Part shown: in pieces, positions 1 to 9,333 of the stretch
Position numbering within the stretch: position 1 is the stretch's first letter
How the letters are laid out: each line of letters opens with the position of its first letter
The notes under the pieces: generated by a model
Told to the model about the DNA's origin: nothing
The model's input: the letters and a program-made list of their open reading frames with translations, nothing else
Database searches by the model: none
Translations under genes and position numbers: made by a program
Assembly (NCBI RefSeq): GCF_001605895.1
Contig: NZ_LUAW01000028.1
Coordinates: forward strand, 59 to 45,039
DNA length: 44,981 nucleotides
From: Acinetobacter pragensis
GTDB taxonomy: Bacteria; Pseudomonadota; Gammaproteobacteria; Pseudomonadales; Moraxellaceae
Direction of reading: 5' to 3'

Positions 1-21
1 CAAGTCCCCCCTTCCGCACCA
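1..21 (+). tRNA. 3' end of a tRNA, probably tRNA-Leu (cut by window edge)
   Basis: The first 21 bases read as the end of a tRNA: the last part of a T-loop, a C-rich T-stem strand, a seven-base acceptor strand (11-17), discriminator A and encoded CCA (19-21). The implied 5' acceptor strand GCGGAAG suits a class II tRNA-Leu. In E. coli a leucine tRNA gene also lies just before the metY-rimP-nusA-infB operon. The anticodon is outside the window, so the isotype is inferred. Confidence 0.65.
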
Positions 22-48
22 ACTTGTAATCCAGAACATAAGTTGGTG
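17..48 (+). other. Hairpin overlapping the tRNA 3' end
   Basis: Bases 17-25 (CACCAACTT) pair perfectly with 40-48 (AAGTTGGTG) around a 14-base loop. The left arm contains the last acceptor base, discriminator and CCA of the upstream tRNA. No T-run follows, so it does not look like an intrinsic terminator. It could be a processing signal in the tRNA-Leu/tRNA-fMet precursor. Confidence 0.45.
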
Positions 49-67
49 TGTGCAGCAAATCTGTTGA

Positions 68-144
<77 letters not shown>

Positions 145-213
145 ATCTTATTTTAGACGCAAACTGAAATAGGCGCTTTAATTTAAAGGCGAGATTAATT
201 ATTTGCATATTGT

Positions 214-290
<77 letters not shown>

Positions 291-355
291 ATCTTATTTT
301 AGACGCAAACTGAAATAAGCGCCTTGATTTTAAGGTGAATATTTTTGCATGTTGT

Positions 356-432
<77 letters not shown>

Positions 433-479
433 ATTCTGATTAAGGTGCAACTTAGTCAGGCAAACCTTGAAGAGTTTGA

Positions 480-508
480 TTGAAAAGCCTTCAGTTTTTG
501 TATATAAT
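480..508 (+). promoter_or_regulatory. Sigma70-type promoter ahead of tRNA-fMet copy 4
   Basis: TTGAAA (480-485), a 17-base spacer, then a perfect TATAAT (503-508). The predicted start at about 515 is only a few bases before the mature 5' end at 522. None of the spacers before copies 2 and 3 contains a comparable promoter. Confidence 0.7.
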
Positions 509-521
509 TTTTGCACGTTGA

Positions 522-598
<77 letters not shown>

Positions 599-611
599 AG
601 TTTCTAAAAGA

Positions 612-636
612 GGCTCACAACTAGGTGGGCCTTTTT
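612..636 (+). terminator. Intrinsic terminator after the tRNA-fMet cluster
   Basis: GGCTCAC (612-618) pairs with GTGGGCC (625-631), with one G-T wobble, around a six-base loop, followed by five T (632-636). It would stop or attenuate transcription leaving the tRNA genes. In E. coli comparable terminators before rimP are partly read through. Confidence 0.75.
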
Positions 637-669
637 GCACAGTGGACTATGGTTTTCTGTGCATAATTG

Positions 670-690
670 GGGCGATTTACGCCCTTTTTT
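670..690 (+). terminator. Second terminator-like hairpin before rimP
   Basis: GGGCG (670-674) and CGCCC (680-684) form a five-pair G-C stem with loop ATTTA, followed by six T. Two successive terminators between the tRNAs and rimP suggest attenuation of the downstream operon. Confidence 0.7.
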
Positions 691-813
691 ATTGGCTATC
701 GTGTAGTGTCGGCAGTATTTTGGTCTAATCGTCATGTTTCACTACTACAATAGTTCACATTGATCTGTAGTGGTCATTTCGGCCATCAAATCGCACAATT
801 TTGACGAGAGTAA
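691..813 (+). other. rimP operon leader
   Basis: A 123-base leader between the second hairpin and rimP. CACTAC (740-745) can pair with GTAGTG (767-772). A TACAAT at 746-751 could be a -10 element, but no well-spaced -35 is visible, so I cannot place a promoter with confidence. The rimP ribosome-binding site (GACGAGAG) ends just before the start codon. Confidence 0.35.
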
Positions 814-1338
814 ATGAAGCTATCAAATAAAACCCAAGCACTCCAAGACTTAATTGCACCTGCTGTGGAAGCATGCGGTGTCGATCTTTGGGGGATTGAA
901 TTTGTCCCGCAGGGGAAGCGCTCAATGCTGCGCATTTATATTGACAAAGCTGTTGATGAAAATGCTGCGCCAGTTTTGAATGAAGACGGTGAAGAAGAGC
1001 AGGGCCGCGGTATTGGCGTGCAGGACTGCGTGCGTGTAACGCAGCAAGTCGGCGCAATGCTGGATGTGCATGATCCGATTTCTGGTGAATATGCCTTAGA
1101 AGTTTCATCTCCAGGCTGGGACCGTCCATTCTTCCAGCTGGAACAAATGTCCAATTTTATCGGGCAGCAAATTGCATTACGCCTTATCAGTGCTGTAGAA
1201 AACCGCCGTAAATTCCAAGCAAAACTGATTGCATTAGACCTTGAAAATGAAATGATTCAGGTTGAAGTTGAAAATCAGCTGGTGCTGGAAATCGACAGTC
1301 ACAATATTGATAAAGCAAACTTAATCTACCAAGATTAA
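814..1338 (+). CDS. rimP: Ribosome maturation factor RimP
   Basis: RimP assists assembly of the 30S subunit head. The 174-residue product contains the family's conserved features: the N-terminal alpha/beta domain with GVDLWGIEF (about residues 22-30), the RIYID strand (about 40-44), and the central motif [19 protein letters not shown] (about 86-104) before the Sm-like C-terminal domain. It is some 20 residues longer than the E. coli protein because of an acidic insertion at about 46-65 ([17 protein letters not shown]). It is the first gene of rimP-nusA-infB-rbfA, 35 bp upstream of nusA. The start is supported by an upstream purine-rich site. Confidence 0.96.
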   Translation: MKLSNKTQALQDLIAPAVEACGVDLWGIEFVPQGKRSMLRIYIDKAVDENAAPVLNEDGEEEQGRGIGVQDCVRVTQQVGAMLDVHDPISGEYALEVSSPGWDRPFFQLEQMSNFIGQQIALRLISAVENRRKFQAKLIALDLENEMIQVEVENQLVLEIDSHNIDKANLIYQD

Positions 1339-1373
1339 TTCAATAAATAAGAATCTGAACGAATAGGTGACTT

Positions 1374-2858
1374 ATGGCGCGTGAAATCCTTACCGTAGTA
1401 GAGACGGTTAGTAACGAAAAGGGTGTAAGTCGTGATGCAATTTTTGAGGCGCTTGAACAGGCTCTTGTTGCAGCGACTAAAAAGAAATTCTACGAAGGCA
1501 CCCGCTCTGAAGAAGCTCAGCTTCGCGTAGAAATTGACCGTAAAACAGGTGACTACCGTACTTTCCGTCAATGGGAAGTGGTTGCTGATGAAGATCATGA
1601 AATGCCTGCTTGCCAGGATGCGATTTCTGATGTTGATCCTGAACAATGGTCAATTGGCGATATCCGTGAACTTGAAGTGGAATCCATTGATTTTGGCCGT
1701 ATTGCTGCGCAAATTGCCAAGCAAGTGATCGTGCAGAAGATTCGTGAAGCGGAACGCGCTTTGATTGCTGATGCTTACGAATCTAAAGTCGGCGAGCTGA
1801 TTTACGGCGAAGTGAAAAAGCAGACTAAAGACGGATTTATCATTGATTTAGGTGACAATGCGGAAGCGTATCTTGCACGTGAAGAAATGATTGCAAAAGA
1901 AATTTTGCGTCCTAAGCAGCGTATGAATGCGATTCTGTACAGTGTGAACCGTGAAGGCCGCGGCGCTCAATTATTATTGTCGCGTTCTAAGCCTGAAATG
2001 CTGATTGCTTTGATGAAAAAAGAAATTCCTGAAATTTCTGAAGAAATCATCGAGATTAAAGCTGCGGCGCGCCAGCCGGGTGTTCGTGCTAAAATCGCAG
2101 TGAAAACCAACGATCACCGCATCGACCCAGTCGGCGCATGTATCGGTATGCGCGGTACGCGTATCCAAGCAGTTCAGCAGGAATTGAATGGCGAGCGTAT
2201 TGATGTTGTGGTGTGGTCTGATGATGCGGCGCAATACATTGCCAGCGCTTTAGAGCCTGCTGATGTATCCGGTATTGTGATTGATGAAGAAGAGCGTACT
2301 GCTGACATTATCTTCGCGGCAAGCGATCAGCTGGCGCGCGCAATTGGTTCTCAGGGCCAAAATGTGCGTTTAGCATCAGAATTGACCGGCTATAAGCTGA
2401 ATATGATGCTGGAAGAAGAGTATCACGCACGTCAGCAAAATGAAGCGCAGCAATATTTGGACATGTTTGTTTCACGTTTGGATATTGAAGAAGACCTCGC
2501 TATGGCGCTGGTTGAAATGGGCTTCACTTCATTAGAAGAAATTGCGTATGTTCCTGCTGAAACATTCGATGAAATTGAACTGGATGCAGAAACTGTTGAA
2601 TTGCTGCAAGGCCGCGCGAAAGAAGTCGCATTGGCTGATGCATTGAAACAGCAGGAAAACATTCAAGAGCCGAGTCCTGAACTTGCTGCAATGGAAGGCA
2701 TGACTCAAGAAATCGCGTATGCACTCGCTGCCCGCGGTGTGATTACAGTAGATGATCTGGCTGACCAGGCAACTGATGATATCGAAGATATCGAAGGCTT
2801 AGGCGCAGAAAAAGCAGGTCAGCTGATTATGAAAGCGCGCGAATCATGGTTTAACTAG
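1374..2858 (+). CDS. nusA: Transcription termination/antitermination factor NusA
   Basis: NusA binds RNA polymerase and nascent RNA and controls pausing, termination and antitermination. The 494-residue product has the expected order: N-terminal RNA-polymerase-binding domain (about 1-130), S1 domain (about 135-200, with GEVKKQTKDGFIIDLG), two KH domains (about 205-345, with GACIGMRGTRIQAV and IGSQGQNVRLASEL), and two acidic helix-hairpin-helix repeats at the C terminus (about 365-425 and 440-494), as in E. coli. The start has an AGGTG site upstream. It ends 10 bp before infB, whose ribosome-binding site overlaps the nusA stop. Confidence 0.97.
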   Translation: MAREILTVVETVSNEKGVSRDAIFEALEQALVAATKKKFYEGTRSEEAQLRVEIDRKTGDYRTFRQWEVVADEDHEMPACQDAISDVDPEQWSIGDIRELEVESIDFGRIAAQIAKQVIVQKIREAERALIADAYESKVGELIYGEVKKQTKDGFIIDLGDNAEAYLAREEMIAKEILRPKQRMNAILYSVNREGRGAQLLLSRSKPEMLIALMKKEIPEISEEIIEIKAAARQPGVRAKIAVKTNDHRIDPVGACIGMRGTRIQAVQQELNGERIDVVVWSDDAAQYIASALEPADVSGIVIDEEERTADIIFAASDQLARAIGSQGQNVRLASELTGYKLNMMLEEEYHARQQNEAQQYLDMFVSRLDIEEDLAMALVEMGFTSLEEIAYVPAETFDEIELDAETVELLQGRAKEVALADALKQQENIQEPSPELAAMEGMTQEIAYALAARGVITVDDLADQATDDIEDIEGLGAEKAGQLIMKARESWFN

Positions 2859-2868
2859 GAGGTAATAT

Positions 2869-5568
2869 ATGACGGACAAGTCGATTAAAGAGTTGGCGCT
2901 CAGCGTGGGTACTCCAGTTGAGAAGCTCCTGGAACAGGTTCGTGATGCAGGTTTGCCGCAAGGTAAAGCTGATGACATTATTACCGCCGAACAACAAAAT
3001 GTACTCGTCAGCCATTTGAAGAAAGTTCATGGCCAAGACGATGGACATGCAGGAAAAATCACGTTGAAACGTAAAACCACCAGTACAGCTAAAGTAGCAA
3101 GTACATCAGGTAAGGCAAAGACAATTAACGTAGAAGTTCGCAAGAAGCATACGTTTACTAAGCCTGATCCAGAACAGATTAAAGCTGAAGCGCTTGCGAA
3201 AGCGGCAGAGTCTAAAGTTCAAGTTGAACAAAAGGCAGATGCAGTTGAGCAGAAGCCTCAGCCCGTTGTGAATAAAGCGGCAGCCAATCTCAACGCAATG
3301 CGTGCGGCGGCGAAGCAGGAAACTGCGAAGCAAGAAGTGCCAAAAGCAGCTGTTGTTGTTAAGCGCAAGTCAAACAATAAGCCGATTGTGAAACAAACGG
3401 TGAAAGTGACTGAAACTGCCGAGCAAAAGAAAGCGCGTGAAGCGCAAACAGCTCAGCTGAAAGCGACGGAAGAAGTCGTTCGCCGCAAGGCGGCTGAAGA
3501 AGCGCAGCAGCGTACGCTTGAGCAAATGCGTCAAATGGCGTCGAAATATACTGCTGATGACACGACTGCAACAATTCGTGTAGTAGATGATTCTCCATTG
3601 GCGGCTGGCCTTGTCGGTCAGGCTTATGAAGATTCATTTGCAAAAGAAGACCGTGAAATCAAGCGTGGCGGCAACACCACCAGCGCCCGTGCGCCGAAAA
3701 AAGGCGGCCGCCGCGGTCAAGAAGAGCAGTCTTTCAGCCATAACCAGCATAAACGCGGTTTGAAAACAAGCCAAGGCAACAAGCACGGCTTTGAAAAACC
3801 TGTTAAAAAACAAGTTTATGATGTTGAAATTGGCGAAACCATCGTGGTTGCCGATCTTGCGCAAAAAATGGCTGTTAAGGTTCGTGAAGTTATTAAATCA
3901 CTCATGAAAATGGGCGAATTGGTTACTCAAAACCAAGCTATTGAGCAAGACGTCGCTGCGCTTGTTGTTGAAGAAATGGGCCATAATCCAGTGCGTGTTT
4001 CTGATACTCAAGCAGAAGACAACTTGCTGGAAGCTGCTGAAGAAGCGCGCGGTGTACAGTCAACACGTGCACCTGTTGTAACCATCATGGGTCACGTTGA
4101 CCATGGTAAAACATCGCTTCTTGACCGTATCCGCCGTGCGAAAGTGGCGCAAGGTGAAGCGGGCGGCATTACTCAGCATATTGGCGCTTATCACGTTAAA
4201 ACTGAGAAAGGCATTATCACTTTCTTGGATACCCCGGGACACGCAGCGTTTACTGCAATGCGTTCACGCGGTGCAAAAGCGACTGATATCGTGGTTCTGG
4301 TTGTGGCGGCAGATGACGGTGTTATGCCGCAAACTGCGGAAGCAATTGACCATGCGCGCGCTGCCGGCACGCCAATCATTGTTGCTATCAACAAAATGGA
4401 TAAAGAATCCGCTGATCCAGACCGTGTATTGAACGAATTGACTGCGAAGCAGATCGTGCCTGAACAATGGGGCGGTGATGTTCCTGTGGCAATGGTTTCA
4501 GCGCATTCAGGTCAAGGTATTGATGAGCTTCTGGACCTTATTTCAATTCAGGCAGAAATGCTGGAGCTGAAAGCGTCTGAAGAAGGTGCAGCGCAAGGTG
4601 TGGTTATTGAAGCGCGTGTAGACAACAGCCGCGGTGCGGTAACGTCTATCCTTGTTCAAAACGGTACATTGAAAGTCGGTGATTTGGTTCTTGCAGGCGC
4701 ATCTTATGGCCGTGTCCGTGCGATGACCGATGAGAACGGTCAGCGTATTCAATCAGCAGGCCCTTCAATTCCAGTTGAAATTTTAGGCCTTCCTGAAGCG
4801 CCAATGGCAGGTGACGAAGTTCTTGTTGTAACTGACGAGAAAAAAGCCCGTGAAGTTGCTGATGCGCGTATGGACCGTGAACGTCAAAAACGTCTTGAGC
4901 GTCAAAGCGCAATGCGTCTTGAAAACATCATGGCCTCTATGGGCAAAAAAGATGTGCCAATCGTCAATGTGGTATTGAAAACTGATGTACGCGGTACATT
5001 GGAAGCCTTGCATGTTGCGCTTGCAGATCTTGCGACTGATGAAGTGAAAGTGCGTGTCATTGGTTCAGGCGTTGGTGCAATCACTGAGTCTGACGTGACA
5101 TTGGCTGAATCTTCAGAAGCGGTATTGTTGGGCTTTAACGTCCGTGCAGATACGACTGCGCGTCAAAAAGCTGATGCTGACGGCATTGACATCCGTTATT
5201 ACTCAATCATCTATGAGCTGATTGATGACGTGAAAGCAGCCATGAGCGGTAAACTTGCGCCTGAACACCGTGAAACAATTCTGGGTGTTGCTGAAGTGCG
5301 TGAAGTATTCCACTCAAGCAAATTTGGCGCTGCGGCCGGCTGTATGGTTCTGGAAGGTGTATTGCACCGCAACAAACCAATCCGTGTATTGCGTGATGAT
5401 GTTGTTGTATTCCAAGGTGAGCTTGAATCACTTCGCCGCTATAAAGAAGTGGTTGAAGAAGTTCGTGCCGGCATGGAATGCGGTCTTGCAGTAAAAGGCT
5501 ATAAAGACATCAAAGCGAAAGATAAAATCGAAGTTTATGATGTTCAATTGATTAAACGGAGTCTTTAA
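2869..5568 (+). CDS. infB: Translation initiation factor IF-2
   Basis: IF-2 is the GTPase that brings fMet-tRNA to the ribosome. The 899-residue product has an IF2-N domain at 1-50, a long charged Lys/Ala/Glu/Gln-rich linker (about 60-300), a second IF2-N domain (about 320-375), and a G domain with GHVDHGKT (408-415), DTPGH (454-458) and NKMD (508-511), followed by domains II-IV. A near-ideal TAGGAGGT ribosome-binding site precedes the ATG. Its last base is the first base of the rbfA start (TAATG), so the two are translationally coupled. Its substrate tRNA is encoded four times upstream. Confidence 0.98.
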   Translation: MTDKSIKELALSVGTPVEKLLEQVRDAGLPQGKADDIITAEQQNVLVSHLKKVHGQDDGHAGKITLKRKTTSTAKVASTSGKAKTINVEVRKKHTFTKPDPEQIKAEALAKAAESKVQVEQKADAVEQKPQPVVNKAAANLNAMRAAAKQETAKQEVPKAAVVVKRKSNNKPIVKQTVKVTETAEQKKAREAQTAQLKATEEVVRRKAAEEAQQRTLEQMRQMASKYTADDTTATIRVVDDSPLAAGLVGQAYEDSFAKEDREIKRGGNTTSARAPKKGGRRGQEEQSFSHNQHKRGLKTSQGNKHGFEKPVKKQVYDVEIGETIVVADLAQKMAVKVREVIKSLMKMGELVTQNQAIEQDVAALVVEEMGHNPVRVSDTQAEDNLLEAAEEARGVQSTRAPVVTIMGHVDHGKTSLLDRIRRAKVAQGEAGGITQHIGAYHVKTEKGIITFLDTPGHAAFTAMRSRGAKATDIVVLVVAADDGVMPQTAEAIDHARAAGTPIIVAINKMDKESADPDRVLNELTAKQIVPEQWGGDVPVAMVSAHSGQGIDELLDLISIQAEMLELKASEEGAAQGVVIEARVDNSRGAVTSILVQNGTLKVGDLVLAGASYGRVRAMTDENGQRIQSAGPSIPVEILGLPEAPMAGDEVLVVTDEKKAREVADARMDRERQKRLERQSAMRLENIMASMGKKDVPIVNVVLKTDVRGTLEALHVALADLATDEVKVRVIGSGVGAITESDVTLAESSEAVLLGFNVRADTTARQKADADGIDIRYYSIIYELIDDVKAAMSGKLAPEHRETILGVAEVREVFHSSKFGAAAGCMVLEGVLHRNKPIRVLRDDVVVFQGELESLRRYKEVVEEVRAGMECGLAVKGYKDIKAKDKIEVYDVQLIKRSL

Positions 5569-5972
5569 TGGCGGGTAGTCAGCGTCTTAAGCGTATGGCA
5601 GATACAGTTCAGCGCGAGTTGTCTGAACTGATCCGCCAGGAACTCAAAGATCCGCGTTTAGGTGGCCTAGTGACCATCTCTGCGGTGAAAGTCAGTCCAG
5701 ACTTGGGTTATGCTGAAGTTTATGTCACTGTAATGGGACGTGAATTAGGTGATGAGCAAAGCGAAGCGGCGAATAAAGAAACTTTAGAGGTCTTGAATAA
5801 GGCATCCGGTTTCTTGCGCCATGAGCTTGGCCGCAGCATTAAGACACGTATAACGCCGCGTCTGCGTTTCCACTACGACAAAACCAATGCATATGGCAAC
5901 TATATGTTTGGCCTGATTGCAGAAGCAGTGAAGGACTTGCCTCCTGAAGATGCAAAAAAAGATGAAGAATGA
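5568..5972 (+). CDS. rbfA: 30S ribosome-binding factor RbfA
   Basis: RbfA binds immature 30S subunits during maturation of the 16S rRNA 5' end and supports growth in the cold. The 134-residue protein has the typical single KH-like fold: [18 protein letters not shown] at the N terminus, the DPRLGGLVTISAVKVSPDLGYAEVYV core (about 28-53) and RITPRLRFHYD (about 97-107), ending in an acidic tail. It overlaps infB by one base, and the GGAG inside the end of infB is its ribosome-binding site. A strong terminator follows. Confidence 0.97.
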   Translation: MAGSQRLKRMADTVQRELSELIRQELKDPRLGGLVTISAVKVSPDLGYAEVYVTVMGRELGDEQSEAANKETLEVLNKASGFLRHELGRSIKTRITPRLRFHYDKTNAYGNYMFGLIAEAVKDLPPEDAKKDEE

Positions 5973-5994
5973 GTCTTGATTAGACAATAAAAAA

Positions 5995-6016
5995 GCCGCC
6001 TTAGGGCGGCTTTTTT
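5995..6016 (+). terminator. Terminator of the rimP-rbfA operon
   Basis: GCCGCC (5995-6000) pairs with GGCGGC (6005-6010) around a four-base loop. It is flanked by an A-run on the left and six T on the right, so it could work in both directions. Confidence 0.92.
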
Positions 6017-6320
6017 ATTTTCAATAATCAGCAAAACCGCAGGCTTTAAAAGATGCTATTTGCGGTGGGAAAGCATGTGCACATTTTACTTGAATACTGT
6101 AAGTGATCAATTGCGTGCTTTTTTTGAAGTTTTGCTGATGCGGTTTTATATATTTAGGGGTGGCGCAGGATTGCTTTTTAGGGCTAATGAAAACAGTGCT
6201 CATGCAAGCGAGCAGCCTGATTGGACTGTTATTATAATTATTTTGATGACGGTTTAAGGTCAACTTCAATGAGAACTCAGTTTGCTGAAATTTCAACTGA
6301 GTCCTTTCATCTTGAACTGA
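6017..6320. other. Intergenic region between convergent rbfA and mrpG
   Basis: About 300 bases with no convincing gene; the short open frames have no ribosome-binding site or recognisable sequence. ACTCAGTT (6275-6282) and AACTGAGT (6295-6302) form a perfect eight-base inverted repeat 20 bases beyond the mrpG stop. It lacks a T-run on either strand but could be a weak 3' end for the antiporter operon. Confidence 0.5.
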
Positions 6321-6719
6321 TTAAAGCTGATTTTCGGTATCTTCACGCTTATTGTGAAATGCGCGGCGCCGGGTACGCTGCCAAGGCAATGGGCGGTTTA
6401 AAGTTTCCGGCACATCCCCGCTCATAGAGCGCAGACGTAAATGCAATGCCGCCTGCGCAATTAAATTGGCGGATACTGGCGCGGTAATAAAGGCCAGCAG
6501 AGTCAGCAGCAATTCTGCAAAGCCAAGGCGCCCGTGAAAGGCTGCATAAATAATGGCCGCAATTAGAAAACTGCCTAGGCCTAATGTGCTGGACTTGGTC
6601 GGAGCATGCAGGCGCATGAACAAGTCAGGCAGCCGCACCATGCCGATACCGCCAACCAGCATAAAAAAAGAGCCAATAATTAGAAAAATAGAAACGGTAA
6701 TTTCCATTGCAAGCTGCAT
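6321..6719 (-). CDS. mrpG: Mrp-type Na+/H+ antiporter subunit G
   Basis: Last subunit of the Mrp (Mnh/Sha/Pha) antiporter, a multi-subunit inner-membrane exchanger related to complex I. The 132-residue protein has three predicted membrane segments (about 7-27, 40-62, 66-90) and the PhaG/MnhG signature GGIGMVRLPDLFMRLHAPTK (about 23-42), followed by a charged C-terminal tail. An AGGAG site lies eight bases before the ATG. It lies 11 bp after mrpF. Confidence 0.95.
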   Translation of the reverse strand: MQLAMEITVSIFLIIGSFFMLVGGIGMVRLPDLFMRLHAPTKSSTLGLGSFLIAAIIYAAFHGRLGFAELLLTLLAFITAPVSANLIAQAALHLRLRSMSGDVPETLNRPLPWQRTRRRAFHNKREDTENQL

Positions 6720-6730
6720 TGAGTATTCTC

Positions 6731-7006
6731 CTAATCAATCACATGGCCGGTGGTAAAATAGCGGGCCAATGCTGCGGTAGAGACGAAGCCCAGCATGGCA
6801 ACCAGCAGCGCGCCTTCAAACATGGCATTGCTGGCCCAGTAAATGCCCAAAATTACGATCAGGCATGTTGCATTTAAAAATAGGGTATCTAATGCCAGCA
6901 AACGGTCAACAATAGAAGGCCCGATAATCAGCCGAATTAGGCATAAAAGCATTGAAATTGTCACAGCGCCTAAGCAGAGGGCCAGCGCGTAAGGCAAAAT
7001 GGTCAT
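6731..7006 (-). CDS. mrpF: Mrp-type Na+/H+ antiporter subunit F
   Basis: Small hydrophobic 91-residue subunit with three predicted membrane helices. The MnhF/PhaF hallmark is seen in RLIIGPSIVDRLLALDTL (about 25-42). Its ATG overlaps the mrpE stop by four bases (ATGA), with AGGAG inside the end of mrpE, so the two are translationally coupled. In known Mrp systems all subunits are needed for antiport. Confidence 0.95.
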   Translation of the reverse strand: MTILPYALALCLGAVTISMLLCLIRLIIGPSIVDRLLALDTLFLNATCLIVILGIYWASNAMFEGALLVAMLGFVSTAALARYFTTGHVID

Positions 7007-7524
7007 GATGACTCTCCTGGCTGAACACCAAAAATCTGCATCAGCGGTTTTTCATAGCGGTCTTTGATATTTTGAATTTCAGCTTCCGCATCATCAGCGC
7101 TTAAGGCATGCACTAAGATATCGCCGCGGTCCTGATCAATGCCTGCAGACACTGTGCCGGGCGTTGTAGTGATGATCATTGCCAATAGAGTATTCACTTC
7201 TTCGTGCTGTGTTTCCAAGGGAACCCGAAACCATTTGGGGTGCATTTTATGCATCGGGCCCAAGACCAATTTCGCAACTTGAATGTTGCAGACAATAATG
7301 TCCCACAGCACCACAAAAAATAATTGAAGGGCAGGAAGCCAATCAATATTCGGTGTATGCGCAATGAATGGACGAACCAAGCGCGGAATGCCGACCGCCA
7401 AAATCAGCGCCATTAAAATAGAACCGGCATCTAGGCTGTGGTTCAGCATCAGCCAGCTGAGTCCGACAATGACAGACACCAGTGGATGAGGGAACCAGCG
7501 TTCGAAAACTGCAGTGATTTTCAT
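7003..7524 (-). CDS. mrpE: Mrp-type Na+/H+ antiporter subunit E
   Basis: MnhE/MrpE family, 173 residues. It has a hydrophobic N-terminal half (about 15-95) with WDIIVCNIQVAKLVLGP, then a soluble C-terminal half containing the family motif MIITTTPGTVSAGIDQDRGDILVHALS (about 116-142). The start is one base after the mrpD stop and is preceded by a strong GGAGGAG site. It overlaps mrpF by four bases. Confidence 0.96.
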   Translation of the reverse strand: MKITAVFERWFPHPLVSVIVGLSWLMLNHSLDAGSILMALILAVGIPRLVRPFIAHTPNIDWLPALQLFFVVLWDIIVCNIQVAKLVLGPMHKMHPKWFRVPLETQHEEVNTLLAMIITTTPGTVSAGIDQDRGDILVHALSADDAEAEIQNIKDRYEKPLMQIFGVQPGESS

Positions 7525-9333
7525 CTATTGCTCCTCCATTGGCTTAAGCTGAGAATCTGCAGCGGATTTTTCTTGAAGAGCTTGCTGCAGCATCTGACGC
7601 TTTTTATATTCTGAAATATGTTCTCCATCCAGAGTTTCAGGCGCAATCAATTGCGGTATCAGGTGAGCATTCGGATCTGCTGTTTCACCGCCGTATTTGG
7701 TTTCTGGCAGGTTTTCAGGATCAAATGGCTGGACACTGATCATCTCGCCATGCTCATCTTTTTTCAGCAGGACATTTTCATACATTACATTATTTTGGAT
7801 TTGCTGCGCAGTATTCAGCACATATTGATAAATCGGCGCGGCGCATGCCATATAGGCAAGCAATCCTGCCAGCAGGATATAGATTGCGGTGTCATTGCGT
7901 TTAGGCGCTTCTGCGGGCAAAGCCTGATAAGCTTTGTATTCGATTGTTTCAGGGTTGTCTTCAGGCTTGCTGGCGCGCCAGAACAGAATGAAACCGACAC
8001 GCGTCATGGCAATGATGCTGAGCAGGCTGACTGCCAGCACGGTCAAAATAATCAGCAGCTGATGCGGCGACGAAGAAGTTGCCTGCAAAATAAATACTTT
8101 ACCGAGAAAGCCGCTGAATGGAGGCAGGCCAGCCATCATCAGGGCAATAATAAAGTAAGTGAGAGCCACAGTTTTGTGCTGTTTCATCTGCGGGGCAATT
8201 TTAAAATGATCTTTAAATTCTCCGCGCTGAGAAGTAATCCACCCGCACAGGATATAAAAAGCGGCCCCAACCACAGTGCTGTGCACCAAATAATACAGTC
8301 CAGCTGCCCAAGCCTGCGTACTGAACAGTGAAATGGCGACCAGAATTGTACCGATTGAGGATAAAATCATAAAACCCACAAAGCGGCGCAGGCGTTCTGC
8401 GCCAATTGCGCCAATCACACCGTAAACTGAAGTGATTAAGCCAATCGGCAGCAGCCAGTTTTGCAGAATTTGCCGGCTGACATCATCATCAAAGACGGTA
8501 CCATTAACCCGCAAAATGGCATAAATGCCGACTTTGGTCATAATGGTAAATATTGCGGCTACTGGCGTTGTTGCCACGGCATAGGTTTTGGGCAGCCAAA
8601 AACCGACAGGAAGCATGGCTGCTTTAATGCCGAAAACAACGAAAAGCAAGAGCCCGCCTGCCACGGCCAGACGGTGCTGATCATGTTCCAGCAAAGGGAT
8701 TAACCGAGCAGCATCCGCCATATTCAGGCTGCCGACACTGCCGTAAATCAGCCCTAAGCCAATGAGGAACAGCGCAGAAGCCAGCAGGTTGATGGTGACA
8801 TAGTGCACGCCAAGCTGAAACCGCGCCTTGCCTTGGCCATGCAGCAACAGTACATAAGACGCCATCAGCAGGATTTCAAAGAAAACGAAGAGGTTAAATA
8901 AATCCCCAGTTAGAAATGCGCCGCATAGCCCCATCAGCAGGAAGTGGAACATTGCGTGGAAATAGCGTCCGCGTTCATCCCATTCTTTACTGGCGTACCA
9001 CATGATGGGCACGGCTAAACCGTAGGTCAGCACCAGCATGAACGCCGACAGCTGATCCAGCACCAATACAATGCCAAACGGCGCAGCCCATTCGCCCAGA
9101 TTATATACACTGATTTGCCCTGAGCTGGCAAAAATCAAATAGCTGATGGCAGTCAGCAGCCCTAGAATTGACGATACAAAACTGATGCCGCGCCGCCAAG
9201 GCTGACGCCAGTCATGGGCGAGTGAGCCTGAACCGGGATTGCCTAATAGAACAAGAATAAATGCAGTCAGCGCTGGAATTAAAATACTGAAAATTGGGGT
9301 ATGCTGCGCCCAAAATTGGATGAAGTCATTCAT
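7525..9333 (-). CDS. mrpD: Mrp-type Na+/H+ antiporter subunit D
   Basis: Homologue of the proton-pumping NuoN/M/L subunits, with about 14 predicted membrane helices. The helix-5 segment FNLFVFFEILLMASYVLLLHG carries the conserved glutamate (E153), and an essential-type lysine helix (FGIKAAMLPVGFWLP) follows near residue 235. At 602 residues it is about 100 longer than the Bacillus subunit; the excess is a hydrophilic C-terminal tail (about 505-602) rich in Glu, Gln and Pro. Its start overlaps the mrpC stop by one base. Confidence 0.96.
   Translation of the reverse strand: MNDFIQFWAQHTPIFSILIPALTAFILVLLGNPGSGSLAHDWRQPWRRGISFVSSILGLLTAISYLIFASSGQISVYNLGEWAAPFGIVLVLDQLSAFMLVLTYGLAVPIMWYASKEWDERGRYFHAMFHFLLMGLCGAFLTGDLFNLFVFFEILLMASYVLLLHGQGKARFQLGVHYVTINLLASALFLIGLGLIYGSVGSLNMADAARLIPLLEHDQHRLAVAGGLLLFVVFGIKAAMLPVGFWLPKTYAVATTPVAAIFTIMTKVGIYAILRVNGTVFDDDVSRQILQNWLLPIGLITSVYGVIGAIGAERLRRFVGFMILSSIGTILVAISLFSTQAWAAGLYYLVHSTVVGAAFYILCGWITSQRGEFKDHFKIAPQMKQHKTVALTYFIIALMMAGLPPFSGFLGKVFILQATSSSPHQLLIILTVLAVSLLSIIAMTRVGFILFWRASKPEDNPETIEYKAYQALPAEAPKRNDTAIYILLAGLLAYMACAAPIYQYVLNTAQQIQNNVMYENVLLKKDEHGEMISVQPFDPENLPETKYGGETADPNAHLIPQLIAPETLDGEHISEYKKRQMLQQALQEKSAADSQLKPMEEQ

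Noticed and set aside
1335..1646. 103-codon minus-strand frame over the start of nusA
   Set aside because: Antisense shadow of nusA without any start signal.
6060..6257. 65-codon frame in the rbfA-mrpG gap
   Set aside because: No ribosome-binding site or recognisable sequence; convergent genes on both sides make a spacer more likely.
7618..8331. 237-codon frame antisense to mrpD
   Set aside because: It is the opposite strand of a well-conserved membrane protein gene, with no start signals or plausible protein composition.
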